From contig CAZUPD010000024.1 of NCBI GenBank assembly GCA_964621785.1, forward strand, positions 6,288 to 70,287: a stretch of DNA of 64,000 nt, given 5' to 3'. The position numbers and the translations under genes are program-made. Positions within the stretch are counted from its first letter, which is position 1; every line of letters begins with the position of its first letter. Positions 9,514 to 18,890 of the stretch are shown piece by piece. The stretch comes from JACKDW01 sp964621785. GTDB taxonomy: Bacteria; Myxococcota_A; Polyangia; Nannocystales; Nannocystaceae. Below the pieces are notes generated by a model. The model was not told where the DNA came from. It did not search any database and saw only the letters and a list, made by a program, of their open reading frames with translations.

Positions 9514-9799
9514 GGTTTCAGTCCTGGCTGGGCGGACTCTAACAGCCGGGCTCACGGCTTTTGTCGGGTCGCTACGAGAGTTTCCGCCCGCGTGGAGCCC
9601 GGCTATTTGCGGACCTCCGGGGAAAACCATGTGAGATTGTCAGCATCGCATCGAGGATGGCTGGTCGCCGGGCGATATTGAAAGCCCCCGGTTGCCGTGC
9701 CTGCCGAGATCTATGCTGATACATCGAAGTGCCACCGCGAACCATGTATCGCACGTCGACCTGTGACCGTTCCAAGCTGCTACCATGGTGGGCAGGATC
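9514..9799. other. Divergent intergenic region, no recognisable element
   Basis: This 286-bp stretch between the cystathionine beta-synthase start and the zinc-ribbon protein gene should hold promoters for both directions. I looked for a SAM or other sulfur-responsive riboswitch and for strong inverted repeats and recognised none. Confidence 0.5.
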
Positions 9800-10249
9800 A
9801 TGCTCACCTGCCCCAAGTGTCAAACAAGTAACGTCGCGAGCGCCAAGTTTTGCGAGTCGTGCGGGAAGAGTTTCGCTTCGGTTCATGAAGCCGATGACAT
9901 GATCGAGCACGCCCTTCTACAGGAAGCCCGAAAAGGCATGTGGGCCCTCGGGGTGGTGGCGCTGGTACAGGTGCTCTTCGTCCTGATCTTGGACCCCGGC
10001 AGCGGTATTTTGTGGGGGATTGCCGGGCTGTTTGCGGTACTTGCGGTATGGGCTCTTCGCGCCCCGTTGCTCGCCTCGTCGATCGGACTCGGAATTTATA
10101 TGCTCTTACATGTAATGGATGCGCTCGTCGATCCGATGGCGCTCACCCGCGGTATCATTCTCAAGATCGTCGTCATCTCGCTGCTAGTTTCGGCCATCCG
10201 CGGCGGGTTCAAGCACCGCGAATTTCGCCTTCAGCGGGGTGTGTCATGA
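9800..10249 (+). CDS. Zinc-ribbon membrane protein
   Basis: Small protein (about 149 residues from ATG 9800; an in-frame ATG lies at 9785). The N-terminus is a zinc ribbon, CPKC...CESCGKSF, followed by a linker and about four hydrophobic membrane segments, ending in a basic tail (GGFKHREFRLQRG). Start 9800 is preferred because the ribbon then begins three residues in, as is usual. It overlaps the next gene by 4 bases (ATGA), and that gene also encodes a zinc ribbon followed by membrane segments, so the two probably act together in the inner membrane. Function unknown. Confidence 0.8.
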   Translation: MLTCPKCQTSNVASAKFCESCGKSFASVHEADDMIEHALLQEARKGMWALGVVALVQVLFVLILDPGSGILWGIAGLFAVLAVWALRAPLLASSIGLGIYMLLHVMDALVDPMALTRGIILKIVVISLLVSAIRGGFKHREFRLQRGVS

Positions 10250-10941
10250 GCGGATATCGCCGCCTCGAACCCTCGTTTTGCCGCGCTTGCGGTGGGCGGT
10301 GGACCCCGGGAAGCAAACGTTGCTCCGTCTGTGGCGAGGCCCTCGAGCGACCAAAAATCGCGGGCCCCGACGGCCGGGCGCTACGCACGATGACATCCGT
10401 CCTCGTCGTCAGCGGTCTGTTGTTGGTGACGCGCTGGACCATTTTGGTGCTCGCCGTCGATCTCGCGGTCGAGCAACTGTGGGTGTATTCGCTGGCGCTG
10501 CCGTGTCTCGTCGCGTTGGTCACTGCGTTCGCATGGTATCCGGGCGATATTCGCAGGTGGTTGGGTGGCCGCAGTCATGTGCATGCATGGATTTTTGCAG
10601 GTGTCGCAGCAGCGGGGTTGACTGGATTGACGCTGTGGAGCCACCGTGCAGGAACCCTCGATGTACTGCCAACTACACCGTTTTGGGTCGCAACAGCGAT
10701 CGCGGGTATCCTCGTCGAGGAGCTCGTGTTTCGCGGTCTCGTATTCGCCGGCATCGACGCTGTCGGGGGTCGGAAGAACGCAGCCGTTGCATCATCACTG
10801 ATCTATGGGATCGTGGTGCTTCACCCGATCGAAGTTGTCGCCGGGATCCTGGCATCCATCACACGGGCCGTCGGAGGAACCGTGCTCCCGGGGATTGCTT
10901 TGCGGGTACTGGCGTTGCTCGTCGGGTTGTGGCTGCTGTAG
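10246..10941 (+). CDS. Zinc-ribbon CPBP-family (CAAX protease-like) membrane protein, degenerate
   Basis: The protein is 231 residues. It starts with a zinc ribbon (CRACGGRW...CSVCGE), followed by a set of membrane helices. Around residue 155 it has the CPBP/Abi motif 1, EELVFR (EExxxR). A later LIYGIVVLHP supplies one His, but the usual final HxxxN/D motif is not present (PGIALRVLALL instead). It therefore keeps only part of the metalloprotease active site and may be inactive or altered. It is coupled by an ATGA overlap to the preceding zinc-ribbon protein. Confidence 0.8.
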   Translation: MSGYRRLEPSFCRACGGRWTPGSKRCSVCGEALERPKIAGPDGRALRTMTSVLVVSGLLLVTRWTILVLAVDLAVEQLWVYSLALPCLVALVTAFAWYPGDIRRWLGGRSHVHAWIFAGVAAAGLTGLTLWSHRAGTLDVLPTTPFWVATAIAGILVEELVFRGLVFAGIDAVGGRKNAAVASSLIYGIVVLHPIEVVAGILASITRAVGGTVLPGIALRVLALLVGLWLL

Positions 10942-11113
10942 TCGTTGCCGTTGTCTACTGCGAATTTTCATTCACGGCCGGGCCCACCCCTGTTCCGAGC
11001 CGAATCTTTTGCCGGGGATTCGACGAGAGCGGACTGTTGTTGCGCAGGCAGAACAAACAGGATTGTTCTTGCTATATGTTTGAAAGGTCATGTCCTAAAA
11101 GCCATTAATTTGC

Positions 11114-13042
11114 TTGTTGCCGAGACATGGGCTCTGTAGCTTGGGCCCCGTGGTACGGCTAAATTCTGTTCTGTTCACGTCTGTGTGGCGCCAAGTCGAT
11201 CGGGTCCCCCTCGGTCTCTCGATCCTCGCGCTGTGTATTTTACCTGGATGCGGGAACCAGTGTCTCGATGACGGTCTCGCGGGAAACCAAGATCCTGAGC
11301 TTTGTGATTTTGGCGGCTCCGACAGTGAGAGTGAAACGGGGTCGACGACGGACGACCCGAGCACCACGAGCCCGAGTACGACAGACGAACCTACGACGAT
11401 GGGCCCTGATTCGAATTCGGATTCGGATTCAAACTCGGATTCGGATTCGGATTCGGAGTCGGAGTCGGACAGCGATAGCGAGACAACCTCCGGGACCACG
11501 ACCTACTGCAAGGACGACGACAACGACGGGTTTGGTGATCCGGAGGAGTGCATGGATGCGACCGAACCGCCGGGGCCGGGCTGGGTGCCGGACAACACCG
11601 ACTGCGACGACGATGACGAAAACACCTATCCGGGCGCGGCCGAAAATGAAGATCCGGATGCATGTACACAGGATGCTGACATGGACGGTTGGGGCAACGA
11701 CACGCCGCCGCCAGGTGTCGACCCCGGGAGCGATTGCAACGATGAAAACCCGAATACGTTCCCAGGGGCAGCCGAGAACGAGAGTGATTCGGAGTGCATG
11801 GAAGACGATGACATGGACGGGTGGGGCGACCCGATGCCCGACGGCGGCAACACGGTGCCCGGATCCGACTGCAACGACGAAGATGCAGGGGTTTTAGAGT
11901 GTGAGCTGTGGTGCGCCGACATGGACATGGACAGCTTCGGTGACCCTGATAACTGTGTCGCTGTCGTCCCGGGCGAAGATCCTCCCGACGGCTACGTGAT
12001 GGACAATTCCGACTGCCTCGACTCCGACGAAAACGCGTTCCCGGGAGCGGCCGAGCTCGACGACCCCGAGGCGTGTATGCTCGACGACGATATGGACGGG
12101 TGGGGCAGCGACATGCCCCCGCCGGGCGTCGACCCGGGACGCGACTGTGACGATGCGGACAACACCCGCGTTCTCTGTGTCGATGCTATTCCAGCATGTG
12201 TAGATACAACGCTCGGCAACAATGCCCAACTCATGGCGACGGCCACCGGAGGCGATGGCAACTACGTCTACGACTGGATGCCGCCGGAAACCCTGAGCGA
12301 CGCGATGGTCTTTGACCCCCTCGCCACCCCGACCGACATTACAACCTATACCGTGACGGTGATGGATGGCTCGAACAACATGGGGTCGGATCAGATCACA
12401 GTTCACCTGACCGATAAGGCATGGGTACTTGGAGGCATGGATGCCGAGTGTGAGGCAGTCGGGCTCACCGCCAACGCTGCGGCGCACTCGTTCTCAATGA
12501 ACGGGACAACGACGTGTACGACTTCGAACTCGGATCCGACGGTCTTTATTTGTCCGACAGTCCACGAAGAAGCCCACATTACGGGAACCATGGGGGTGAC
12601 CAACGACGCTGGTGACGACGACTGGATCGGGTTTGTCTGGGGATGGCAAAACCAGGACCAGTTCTACCTGTTCCACTGGAAGCGAGCCTCCCAGACAATC
12701 GGATCGTGCACGGGTGAACTGGGCATGGCGGTCAAGAAGGTCGACGTCACCGAAACGTTGGATAACGAAGACCTGGGTTGCATCCAAGATTCAGCGGATG
12801 TCCAGGTCCTGCTCGGGCCCAACGAGACCTACAACCTGGGATGGATCAGCGGCCGTGAGTACGGCGTCGACATCCTCTATGCCCAGGACCAAACTGAGAT
12901 CACGATCACCGATTTGTCCGACAACTCGCAGGTCGCCAACTTTACGGTGATGGACAGTAGCTATCCGAGTGGCCAGTTTGGGACCTACGACTGGTCTCAG
13001 GTCAACGCCTGCAACGGACCGTGGATGTCGAGCTGTCTCTAA
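11114..13042 (+). CDS. MopE-type metal-binding lipoprotein with thrombospondin C-terminal-like domain
   Basis: The longest frame begins at TTG 11114; GTG 11150 or 11183 are likely alternatives that give a normal signal peptide ending in the lipobox ILPGC. A Ser/Asp/Thr linker (about 70-130) is followed by four repeats of the putative metal-binding motif (PF11617, DCDDDDENTYPGAAE type) alternating with DxDxDGWG acidic loops. An Ig/PKD-like module follows (about 360-430), and then a C-terminal domain with DDWIGFVWGWQNQDQFYLFHW, characteristic of the thrombospondin C-terminal lectin-like fold. It is presumably a calcium-loaded outer-membrane or secreted protein. A stem-loop shared with the convergent next gene ends it. 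Confidence 0.85.
   Translation: MLPRHGLCSLGPVVRLNSVLFTSVWRQVDRVPLGLSILALCILPGCGNQCLDDGLAGNQDPELCDFGGSDSESETGSTTDDPSTTSPSTTDEPTTMGPDSNSDSDSNSDSDSDSESESDSDSETTSGTTTYCKDDDNDGFGDPEECMDATEPPGPGWVPDNTDCDDDDENTYPGAAENEDPDACTQDADMDGWGNDTPPPGVDPGSDCNDENPNTFPGAAENESDSECMEDDDMDGWGDPMPDGGNTVPGSDCNDEDAGVLECELWCADMDMDSFGDPDNCVAVVPGEDPPDGYVMDNSDCLDSDENAFPGAAELDDPEACMLDDDMDGWGSDMPPPGVDPGRDCDDADNTRVLCVDAIPACVDTTLGNNAQLMATATGGDGNYVYDWMPPETLSDAMVFDPLATPTDITTYTVTVMDGSNNMGSDQITVHLTDKAWVLGGMDAECEAVGLTANAAAHSFSMNGTTTCTTSNSDPTVFICPTVHEEAHITGTMGVTNDAGDDDWIGFVWGWQNQDQFYLFHWKRASQTIGSCTGELGMAVKKVDVTETLDNEDLGCIQDSADVQVLLGPNETYNLGWISGREYGVDILYAQDQTEITITDLSDNSQVANFTVMDSSYPSGQFGTYDWSQVNACNGPWMSSCL
11408..11480 (+). repeat. 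GATTCG/GACTCG hexamer repeat encoding Ser-Asp/Glu linker
   Basis: Tandem TCNGAY-type hexamers code for a Ser-Asp/Ser-Glu run directly after the lipid anchor of the MopE-type lipoprotein. It is the same kind of linker as in the neighbouring lipoproteins. Confidence 0.8.
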
Positions 13043-13060
13043 CACTTTGATGTGTGTACA

Positions 13061-13090
13061 GGAGCTTCGCCGGCGGTTCGGCGGAGCTCC
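13061..13090. terminator. Bidirectional stem-loop between convergent genes
   Basis: GGAGCTTCGCCG (13061-13072) pairs with CGGCGGAGCTCC (13079-13090) with one G-T pair and a 6-base loop. It sits in the 59-bp gap between convergent stop codons at 13042 and 13102. No T-run is present on either side. Confidence 0.65.
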
Positions 13091-13101
13091 GTCTGCGTCA
13101 C

Positions 13102-15546
13102 CTACTGGGTGAAGACCTTGTCGTCGACGACTTCGCCGAGCGTCACCGACTCAACCGTCTCGACGATCTTGCCCTGGGGCCCCTGGGCGGTGATCTTGTG
13201 GGCGATCGGCACCCCCTTGACCGTGCGGTAGTCCTCGAATCGGTAGGTCGTCCCGATCTCCTGACCGTCTGGCCCCGCGGGCAGGTAGCTTTCGACCTTG
13301 AGCAGGTGAAAGGACTTACTTGACACATGCATGATCACCGAACCCCCGGTTTTGACCTTGCGGCGGACGACGATGGTCGGCTCCTTGTCGAGGGTACCGG
13401 CACGCAGGATTTCGGGGGTCTCGAACGCAGCGTTGTTGGGGTCGATGGTGTCGAACATCGCTTCGAGTTCGAAGGCGTTGGACTCTTCGTTCGACAGCGG
13501 TAACGTCTCGGTGAAATCGGAAGTCCGGGCGGCAGTCCCGTTGCCGTCGACAGTGATGAGCATGTTTCCGATCTCGCGGCCGAGGCCCTTGTAGATCACA
13601 TGTTCCCGCAGCTTGTTGGGGTAGGCCCGATGTACCTCGTGGATGCCTTGGAGGCCCTGGTTGACAAACTCGACGTTCCCGCGGGCGACGATGGTGCCGA
13701 GCTTGTTGAGTTTGTCGCTCTTGGCCGCCTTGCGCATGCGTGCAAACAGTTGCTCGGGTTTGATTTTTGGGAACGGCTTGCGCGCGCGCAGCTCGAGATC
13801 GAGGGTGGTGCTGGGCTGGGTGACCTTGAGGCCGATCAGTTTTTTACCTTCGCGCACCGGCTCGACCTTGAAGGTTTCTGGCATACCGGCGAGGCCAAGC
13901 GTACCGTCGTCGTTGGCGACCAATGGCGCCGGATCCTGGCCTGGCGGCATCAGGGCAACTCGGCCTTCGCTGAGCCCAACTTCGATCTCGATGTCCCGAT
14001 CTTTGATTGCATAGACACCTAAGAGCTCACTCAGATTGTCAGGAATGCCGGCTTTCTTGACAGCTTCGAAGTCGGCCTCGATCAGGCGGGGCATGACCAT
14101 CGGCCCTTGGGGTTGCTCGAGCAGCAGTTCTTGGCGGTTGGGATCGTCCTGGCGCGGTCGGAAGGTGGCGTAAAAGCCCGAGGGCGCGGGCGGTCCGAGC
14201 CTGTACTTACGTGCAGCCGCGTTTTGGACGAGCAGTTCGTAGTTCGGTTGGCGCGGAACTTTGAGTGTCAACTTGTTATCTGCAAAAATGACTTCCATCG
14301 TCGCCCCACCGACCACGCCGTAACGCCCGACCTCGTTTTTCGCCGACACGGGCAGGGCGGGCGTCGCGGATGGATCCCCGGACTCCGCTCCCCAATTGTC
14401 GTCGAGGAGGGCGCCAAACACCTCCTCGGTCACGTAGCCGTGGATGTCGCCGTTTTGGATGTTGGTGAACAGGGCAAAGCCGACCTTGTCCTTGGGCAAG
14501 AGGGAAATCAGGGTGACAAATCCATCGATACCGCCTCCGTGGTGCAGCCGACGATGGGTTTTGTACAGGTCGCGCATCCACCCGAGTGTGTAGGTCAGTG
14601 GGCCCGCGATTTTTTGCTGTGTCTTGGTGATCTGACGGAAACTTGTATCTGAAACGAATTTGTTGCCGCCGTAGGTTCCGCTGGCGAGCATGAGTTGGAG
14701 CCACGGGGCGATATCCCGGATAGACGTGTTGATGGCTCCCGCAGCGGCGACGTTATCGATCGGGCGCATCGGCACGGGCATCAGCACCTCCTCGGGCCCG
14801 GCCTTGGTGTATCCGATCGCACGTTTGGGATGTTTGAGGTTCTCGGCGACACTGATATTGGTACCGTGGGTCATGCCGAGGGGGGTGAAAAACCGCTCCT
14901 GCATCAATTCGACGTATGACTTTTTGTACAGGTTGGCGACGCATTCTCCGGCCGCCGCGTACATGACGTTTTGATATTGAAAGCGTTCGCGCAGGTCGGC
15001 GGTGGGTTCGGCTAGGCCGGCGACGCGAATGATTTCCTCCGTCGAGAGTTTGCCGGTGTACCAGCCGAGGTCGGTACGCATGAGACCAGAGCTATGGGTC
15101 AGGAGGTCGCGCACGGTGATTTTGGCGTCGTCCTCTTTGTCGCTGAGTTTGAAGTAGGGGACGCACTTGCGCGGGTGATCGTCGAGTGAAATCTTACCTT
15201 CGTCGACGGCCATCATCACCAGCATGGCGGTAAACGCCTTGGTCGTCGAACCGATGGCAAATAGTGTGTCCTCGTCGACAGGTTCGTTGGTCTGGAGGTC
15301 GCGGACACCGAAGCCCCGCGAGAGAACGACCTTTCCGTCCTTGACGACGACCAGCGCGAGGCCAGGGATTTCGAGTTCCTTGCGTTTGGCCTCGATCCGG
15401 GCGCTGAGGAGTTCCATCCGCGCCGCATGGGGATCGGCAACTGTCGATGCCGTATCGCTGCTCTGTGCGGGGACCTGGCTTGGTTCGGGAGCTGAATTCG
15501 TTGCGCAAGCAAGGGATAGACACGACAACAACAGCAGGCGGCGCAT
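13102..15546 (-). CDS. Beta-lactamase-family serine hydrolase lipoprotein
   Basis: Protein of 814 residues from ATG 15546, chosen because MRRLLLLSCLSLACA is a clean lipoprotein signal. The beta-lactamase/D-alanyl carboxypeptidase-like domain has SxxK (S100-TTK103), YxN (Y191-QN) and HGGG near residue 335, so the catalytic set is complete. A DUF3471-like region follows (about 395-480). The last 200 residues resemble the LolA-like/outer-membrane lipoprotein-sorting domain found fused to periplasmic enzymes in myxobacteria. It probably acts on peptides or esters in the periplasm or at the outer membrane; the substrate cannot be told. It is monocistronic and convergent with the MopE-type gene. 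Confidence 0.88.
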   Translation of the reverse strand: MRRLLLLSCLSLACATNSAPEPSQVPAQSSDTASTVADPHAARMELLSARIEAKRKELEIPGLALVVVKDGKVVLSRGFGVRDLQTNEPVDEDTLFAIGSTTKAFTAMLVMMAVDEGKISLDDHPRKCVPYFKLSDKEDDAKITVRDLLTHSSGLMRTDLGWYTGKLSTEEIIRVAGLAEPTADLRERFQYQNVMYAAAGECVANLYKKSYVELMQERFFTPLGMTHGTNISVAENLKHPKRAIGYTKAGPEEVLMPVPMRPIDNVAAAGAINTSIRDIAPWLQLMLASGTYGGNKFVSDTSFRQITKTQQKIAGPLTYTLGWMRDLYKTHRRLHHGGGIDGFVTLISLLPKDKVGFALFTNIQNGDIHGYVTEEVFGALLDDNWGAESGDPSATPALPVSAKNEVGRYGVVGGATMEVIFADNKLTLKVPRQPNYELLVQNAAARKYRLGPPAPSGFYATFRPRQDDPNRQELLLEQPQGPMVMPRLIEADFEAVKKAGIPDNLSELLGVYAIKDRDIEIEVGLSEGRVALMPPGQDPAPLVANDDGTLGLAGMPETFKVEPVREGKKLIGLKVTQPSTTLDLELRARKPFPKIKPEQLFARMRKAAKSDKLNKLGTIVARGNVEFVNQGLQGIHEVHRAYPNKLREHVIYKGLGREIGNMLITVDGNGTAARTSDFTETLPLSNEESNAFELEAMFDTIDPNNAAFETPEILRAGTLDKEPTIVVRRKVKTGGSVIMHVSSKSFHLLKVESYLPAGPDGQEIGTTYRFEDYRTVKGVPIAHKITAQGPQGKIVETVESVTLGEVVDDKVFTQ

Positions 15547-15668
15547 GCCGGGACGATAGCGGCAGTCGGCAGTCGGCGAAAGGGAACCGATGTGATATCC
15601 CCCCATACGACCGGTGAAACCCGGTGCGTTCGCACGAACGCCGGCGGTTTTTCACACACTACAGTCGG

Positions 15669-16815
15669 CTACGGAACGAGCGCAGTATCGTAGAGCTTGA
15701 AGTCGTCGATCGTTCCGAAGGCGGGCCAATCGTTATTCGGAAAGTGGCCGATGAACATGCTCCGGTTATTGCTCGCCGAAGGCATGGTTTGCGGTCCCAG
15801 AGGAGGATCGGGATCGATGAGCTCGACCCCGTCGAAGTAGACACGCAGATTCTGCTCGTTGGGCCCGACGGTGAAGTCCCAGCTCACGGTGATTCGAACC
15901 CACTTTCCCGCATTCAGTGCATAGTCATTTGGATCGATCGCTAGCTCGCCGAAGGTCCCCATATCGCCTGGCTCGAGAAACAGGACTTGAAACGTATTGT
16001 TGTTGTTCATGGCCGCTTTGCGCATGCGGATGAAGCCGCCGCCGGCGTTCATGGGAGCTCGAGCATCAAACAGCGCATGATTCAGTCCGTCGGTGTGGTC
16101 GAAGTCGGGGCGGAAGCAAAAGTCGATCGTTCCCTGTTCGAAGTTGATGTTGTTGTTGCCGTTGGCCCGCTGGGGAAAACCTAAAACGTCGCTGCCTTCG
16201 TCGATGTAGATACCATTGCCGTCGAGCGCCGGAACAAAGTCATCGGCCGGCATCGTCATCACTTGACCCGACCCGGCACCAACGGCTGGCGTCGTGACCG
16301 AGTCGAGGTCGTCGAGTGTCGAGTGGAGCAGCAGACCGGCGTTGCCCAGGCCCTCGCACCCTCCCATCATACCAGTGTCTGTCGTGTCGGTATCCGTCGG
16401 GTCAGTGGTCGAAGGGTCAGTGGTCGAAGGGTCAGTGGTCGAAGGGTCAGTAGNNNNNNNNNNNNNNNNNNNNNNNNNNNNNNNNNNNNNNNNNNNNNNN
16501 NNNNNNNNNNNNNNNNNNNNNNNNNNNNNNNNNNNNNNNNNNNNNNNNNNNNNTCGAAGGGTCAGTGGTCGAAGGGTCAGTGGTCGAAGGGTCAGTGGTC
16601 GAAGGGTCAGTGGTCGAAGGGTCCGAGTCACTTTCGGATCCGCTGGGACTGGTACTTGGGTCTTCGGTCGTCGGCCCCGCTGTGGTGGTCGCGTCCGTCT
16701 CCGAAGACGTTTCTGATCCGCTCTCTGAACCACTGGCATTGGTCCCTTCTTCGACGCTGCCGCAGGCACAGAGGGAAAGGACAACTACAGACGTCCATCG
16801 GTGAAAGTCGGTCAT
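15669..16815 (-). CDS. LamG/concanavalin-like lipoprotein with TDPST repeats, interrupted by assembly gap
   Basis: One gene split by the 100-N gap at 16454-16553. The 5' part (start ATG 16815) encodes a lipoprotein signal (LSLCACG), a Ser/Glu/Asp linker, and then Thr-Asp-Pro-Ser-Thr repeats that run into the gap. The 3' part continues the same repeat and then a LamG-like jelly-roll domain (about 230 residues) with INFEQGTIDFCFRPDF, GKWVRITVSWDF and LRVYFDGVEL. The two parts are in different frames only because the gap length is nominal. It probably displays a carbohydrate- or ligand-binding lectin-like domain outside the cell. The true number of repeats is unknown. Confidence 0.85.
16402..16625 (-). 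repeat. 15-bp tandem repeat encoding TDPST, with gap
   Basis: The unit GGTCGAAGGGTCAGT is repeated nearly perfectly on both sides of the 100-N gap. The near-identity of the units explains the failed assembly and suggests the copy number can vary. Confidence 0.9.
16454..16553. other. Assembly gap of 100 N
   Basis: A run of exactly 100 N inside a perfect 15-bp tandem array. The length is a scaffold convention, so the reading frame across it cannot be judged. Confidence 0.99.
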
Positions 16816-16890
16816 TACGATCCAATCAAATCAAGCAAGGTGCCCCATCATCGCCTATGGGGTGTTCGCCGGCAAGAATGTGTGCTTCGA

Positions 16891-17676
16891 TCACCCGCGG
16901 TTGAGGACCTTCTCGCCGTTGGGTCCCCGAGGTTGCGGGGGATAACCGAGTTTGCGTTGTAGGCCAAACACGCGGTCAGGGTTTTTTTGGTGGCAGCCGA
17001 CGCAGTTTTTGACCTGCCCAGCGGCGGTGATGGTTCCGTCCGCCGCGATGGTCCCGTACACCCATCCGGCGTCGGTTTGGGCCGTGGTGTCCTTCGGTTT
17101 GAACATGATGTAAAGGCCAGCTGGATCGCCGCGTCCATACAACTTGCCCTCGCGTGAAGCAGGTGCCGGGTCGTGCAGTCCGTGCTGTGGTTGTTCGACG
17201 TGTTGGGGTACAAAAGTCTCCTTCACGATCGCTTGGACAACCTCGGGCTCCGGCCGTTTTTTTTCGTCGAGCCCCGGCAGCGGGAGGTTGACCGTGGCCG
17301 GCGCTCCATAGGCCACCGGATCAAACGCGTACAGCGAGTAGATCTTTTCACCGTGGGTTTCGACGTCCGAACTTTTGGAGAACTCGAGGCGACCGCCGGT
17401 CGGCATGCGACACAAAAACGGGGCAAACCGATACTCGTCGTCGACCCGGCCCCACGCGTTGTAGGCGGAGGCGATCGTCCTCAAGGTTGCGTGCCAGTGC
17501 TCGTGGTTTTCAACCGGAGGTGTGTCGACCACAGCTGGCGCAGGATTGGGCGCGGGCTCAGAGATGGTTTTTGGGTCATCTTCTTGGTGTGGCGGGATTG
17601 ACTCGGCCGGGCCCTCGGTAGCCGTACACGCGAGAAGAAGAATTCCGAGTAAGCCTGGGACGAGGCGGAGCAGCAT
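16891..17676 (-). CDS. Lipoprotein with single CxxCH heme site (cytochrome P460-like region)
   Basis: Protein of 261 residues; start ATG 17676 gives a signal ending in LLLACT. A Pro/Glu-rich linker precedes a domain from about residue 60. Near the C-terminus C225-VGC-H229 is a c-type heme motif, in an AGQVKNCVGCHQ context that resembles cytochrome P460-like proteins. A heme lyase product anchored in the periplasm is therefore likely; the reaction is not known. It is divergent from the EamA transporter gene, with a long hairpin between them. Confidence 0.75.
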   Translation of the reverse strand: MLLRLVPGLLGILLLACTATEGPAESIPPHQEDDPKTISEPAPNPAPAVVDTPPVENHEHWHATLRTIASAYNAWGRVDDEYRFAPFLCRMPTGGRLEFSKSSDVETHGEKIYSLYAFDPVAYGAPATVNLPLPGLDEKKRPEPEVVQAIVKETFVPQHVEQPQHGLHDPAPASREGKLYGRGDPAGLYIMFKPKDTTAQTDAGWVYGTIAADGTITAAGQVKNCVGCHQKNPDRVFGLQRKLGYPPQPRGPNGEKVLNRG

Positions 17677-17728
17677 CACGCGGCGATTGTGCCACGGCAC
17701 CTGCCCACGAGCGCAGGTAACCGGGAAC

Positions 17729-17793
17729 CGAGCAGCCCGTGGATTTTCTCGCTTGCCGATGGGCGGGACGCGAGAAACACCACGGGCTGCTCG
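17729..17793. promoter_or_regulatory. Long imperfect inverted repeat between divergent genes
   Basis: Outer arms CGAGCAGCCCGTGG (17729-17742) and CCACGGGCTGCTCG (17780-17793) are perfect complements. Inner arms TTCTCGC (17746-17752) and GCGAGAA (17770-17776) add a second stem, leaving a 17-base loop. It lies between genes transcribed away from each other, so it is unlikely to be a simple terminator. It could be an operator, a cruciform or a structured 5' leader. Confidence 0.6.
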
Positions 17794-17839
17794 CCTATAA
17801 GAGCGAGGTGGCGCCTGTACGCCGTTATTTCACCGTGTC

Positions 17840-18775
17840 ATGGTGTCGCCCTTGGCCGATCCGAATCGCGGAACGACGCCGGTCCACGGGGCCGCGCGCA
17901 CGGGAGTGATGCTGTCGCTGTTCGCAACCGCGTTGGCGTCGCTGTACTTCATCCCGTTTAAGGTCGCCGGCCAGGCGGTGCCCCGCGAACATGCGGTGTT
18001 GTTGGTGTTGCTCTCGGCAGCCGTCTTCAACTCGATCACCGCGGTGAAGACAACGGCCGGCCGTGGGGTGCAACGCGATCGAACGTCGCTGCGCACGATC
18101 GCGGTGTTTGGCGTCCTCACCGTGATCGGCAACTACTGCGTCGCCCAGTCGCTGGTCCATGTAGATGCAGGTGTCACCAGCGTCCTGCACCAAACCCAAC
18201 TCTTGTTTGTCGTCGTTGGCGGGGCGCTGATGCTCGGCGAGCGAGTGTCGCTGCGCTTCGGACTGTCGATGTTGATCGTGATGGGCGGGATCCTGTTGAT
18301 GCGTATGCCGACCGGCGAGACGCCATCGGTCGATGCCGAAGGGATCTTCTGGGGATTGTCATCCTCGTTTTGTTTTGCCTGCATTCATCTGTTGACCCGC
18401 TACGTCGCCCACAAGGTCGATCTGGTCCAGGTCAATGCCCTGCGATTGTGGTTGGCAGTTGTGCTCCTACTGCTGATACCTGGAAATGCAGCTGCACTGT
18501 TTGAGTCCGGCGCGGAGATCTGGCTGTTGTGTGCAGCTGGGGCGCTGGCTGGGCCCTTTATCTCCCGCTTGGCGCTGATGTTTGCCGTCCGTCATATCAA
18601 TGCTGCACAGTCGTCCATGATCACCCTCACTGGTCCGGTGTTCGCGTTCTTGCTCGACTACTCGATTTTGGGGGTTGTGCCCGAACGCTGGCAGCTGATT
18701 GGTGCGGGCGTGGTGCTCCTCGGGGTCGCGTTGCCGATCCTCGAGTTGACGCGGCGGACAGGACCGGTCGCCTGA
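17840..18775 (+). CDS. EamA/DMT-family transporter
   Basis: Inner-membrane protein of 311 residues with about ten hydrophobic segments arranged as two EamA repeats (about 20-150 and 175-305). The first repeat ends in LMLGERVSLRFGLSMLIVMGG and the second in VVPERWQLIGAGVVLLGV, the conserved glutamate-containing turn of the drug/metabolite transporter superfamily. Members export amino acids, metabolites or drugs; the substrate cannot be inferred. It appears monocistronic. Confidence 0.9.
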   Translation: MVSPLADPNRGTTPVHGAARTGVMLSLFATALASLYFIPFKVAGQAVPREHAVLLVLLSAAVFNSITAVKTTAGRGVQRDRTSLRTIAVFGVLTVIGNYCVAQSLVHVDAGVTSVLHQTQLLFVVVGGALMLGERVSLRFGLSMLIVMGGILLMRMPTGETPSVDAEGIFWGLSSSFCFACIHLLTRYVAHKVDLVQVNALRLWLAVVLLLLIPGNAAALFESGAEIWLLCAAGALAGPFISRLALMFAVRHINAAQSSMITLTGPVFAFLLDYSILGVVPERWQLIGAGVVLLGVALPILELTRRTGPVA

Positions 18776-18890
18776 CCAACGTTTGAAGCATTGCAAATGC
18801 ACGCAACTCGTCGCAGATGGTCGTATCTACAAATGCGTCTGTTCCCGATTCTTGCCGACGTGCTAGTGTCAGGCGAATTTCGGAGGGCAG

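Noticed and set aside
8581..9681. Open plus-strand frame of 366 codons
   Set aside because: Antisense to cystathionine beta-synthase; no recognisable domain.
9514..9799. Possible SAM riboswitch before the transsulfuration operon
   Set aside because: I found no conserved helix set or terminator/antiterminator pairing in the leader.
16402..16625. CRISPR-like direct repeats
   Set aside because: The 15-bp units are contiguous with no spacers and encode TDPST in frame.
15669..16815. Frameshifted pseudogene
   Set aside because: The frame change coincides with a 100-N gap of nominal length; both halves are intact parts of one lipoprotein.
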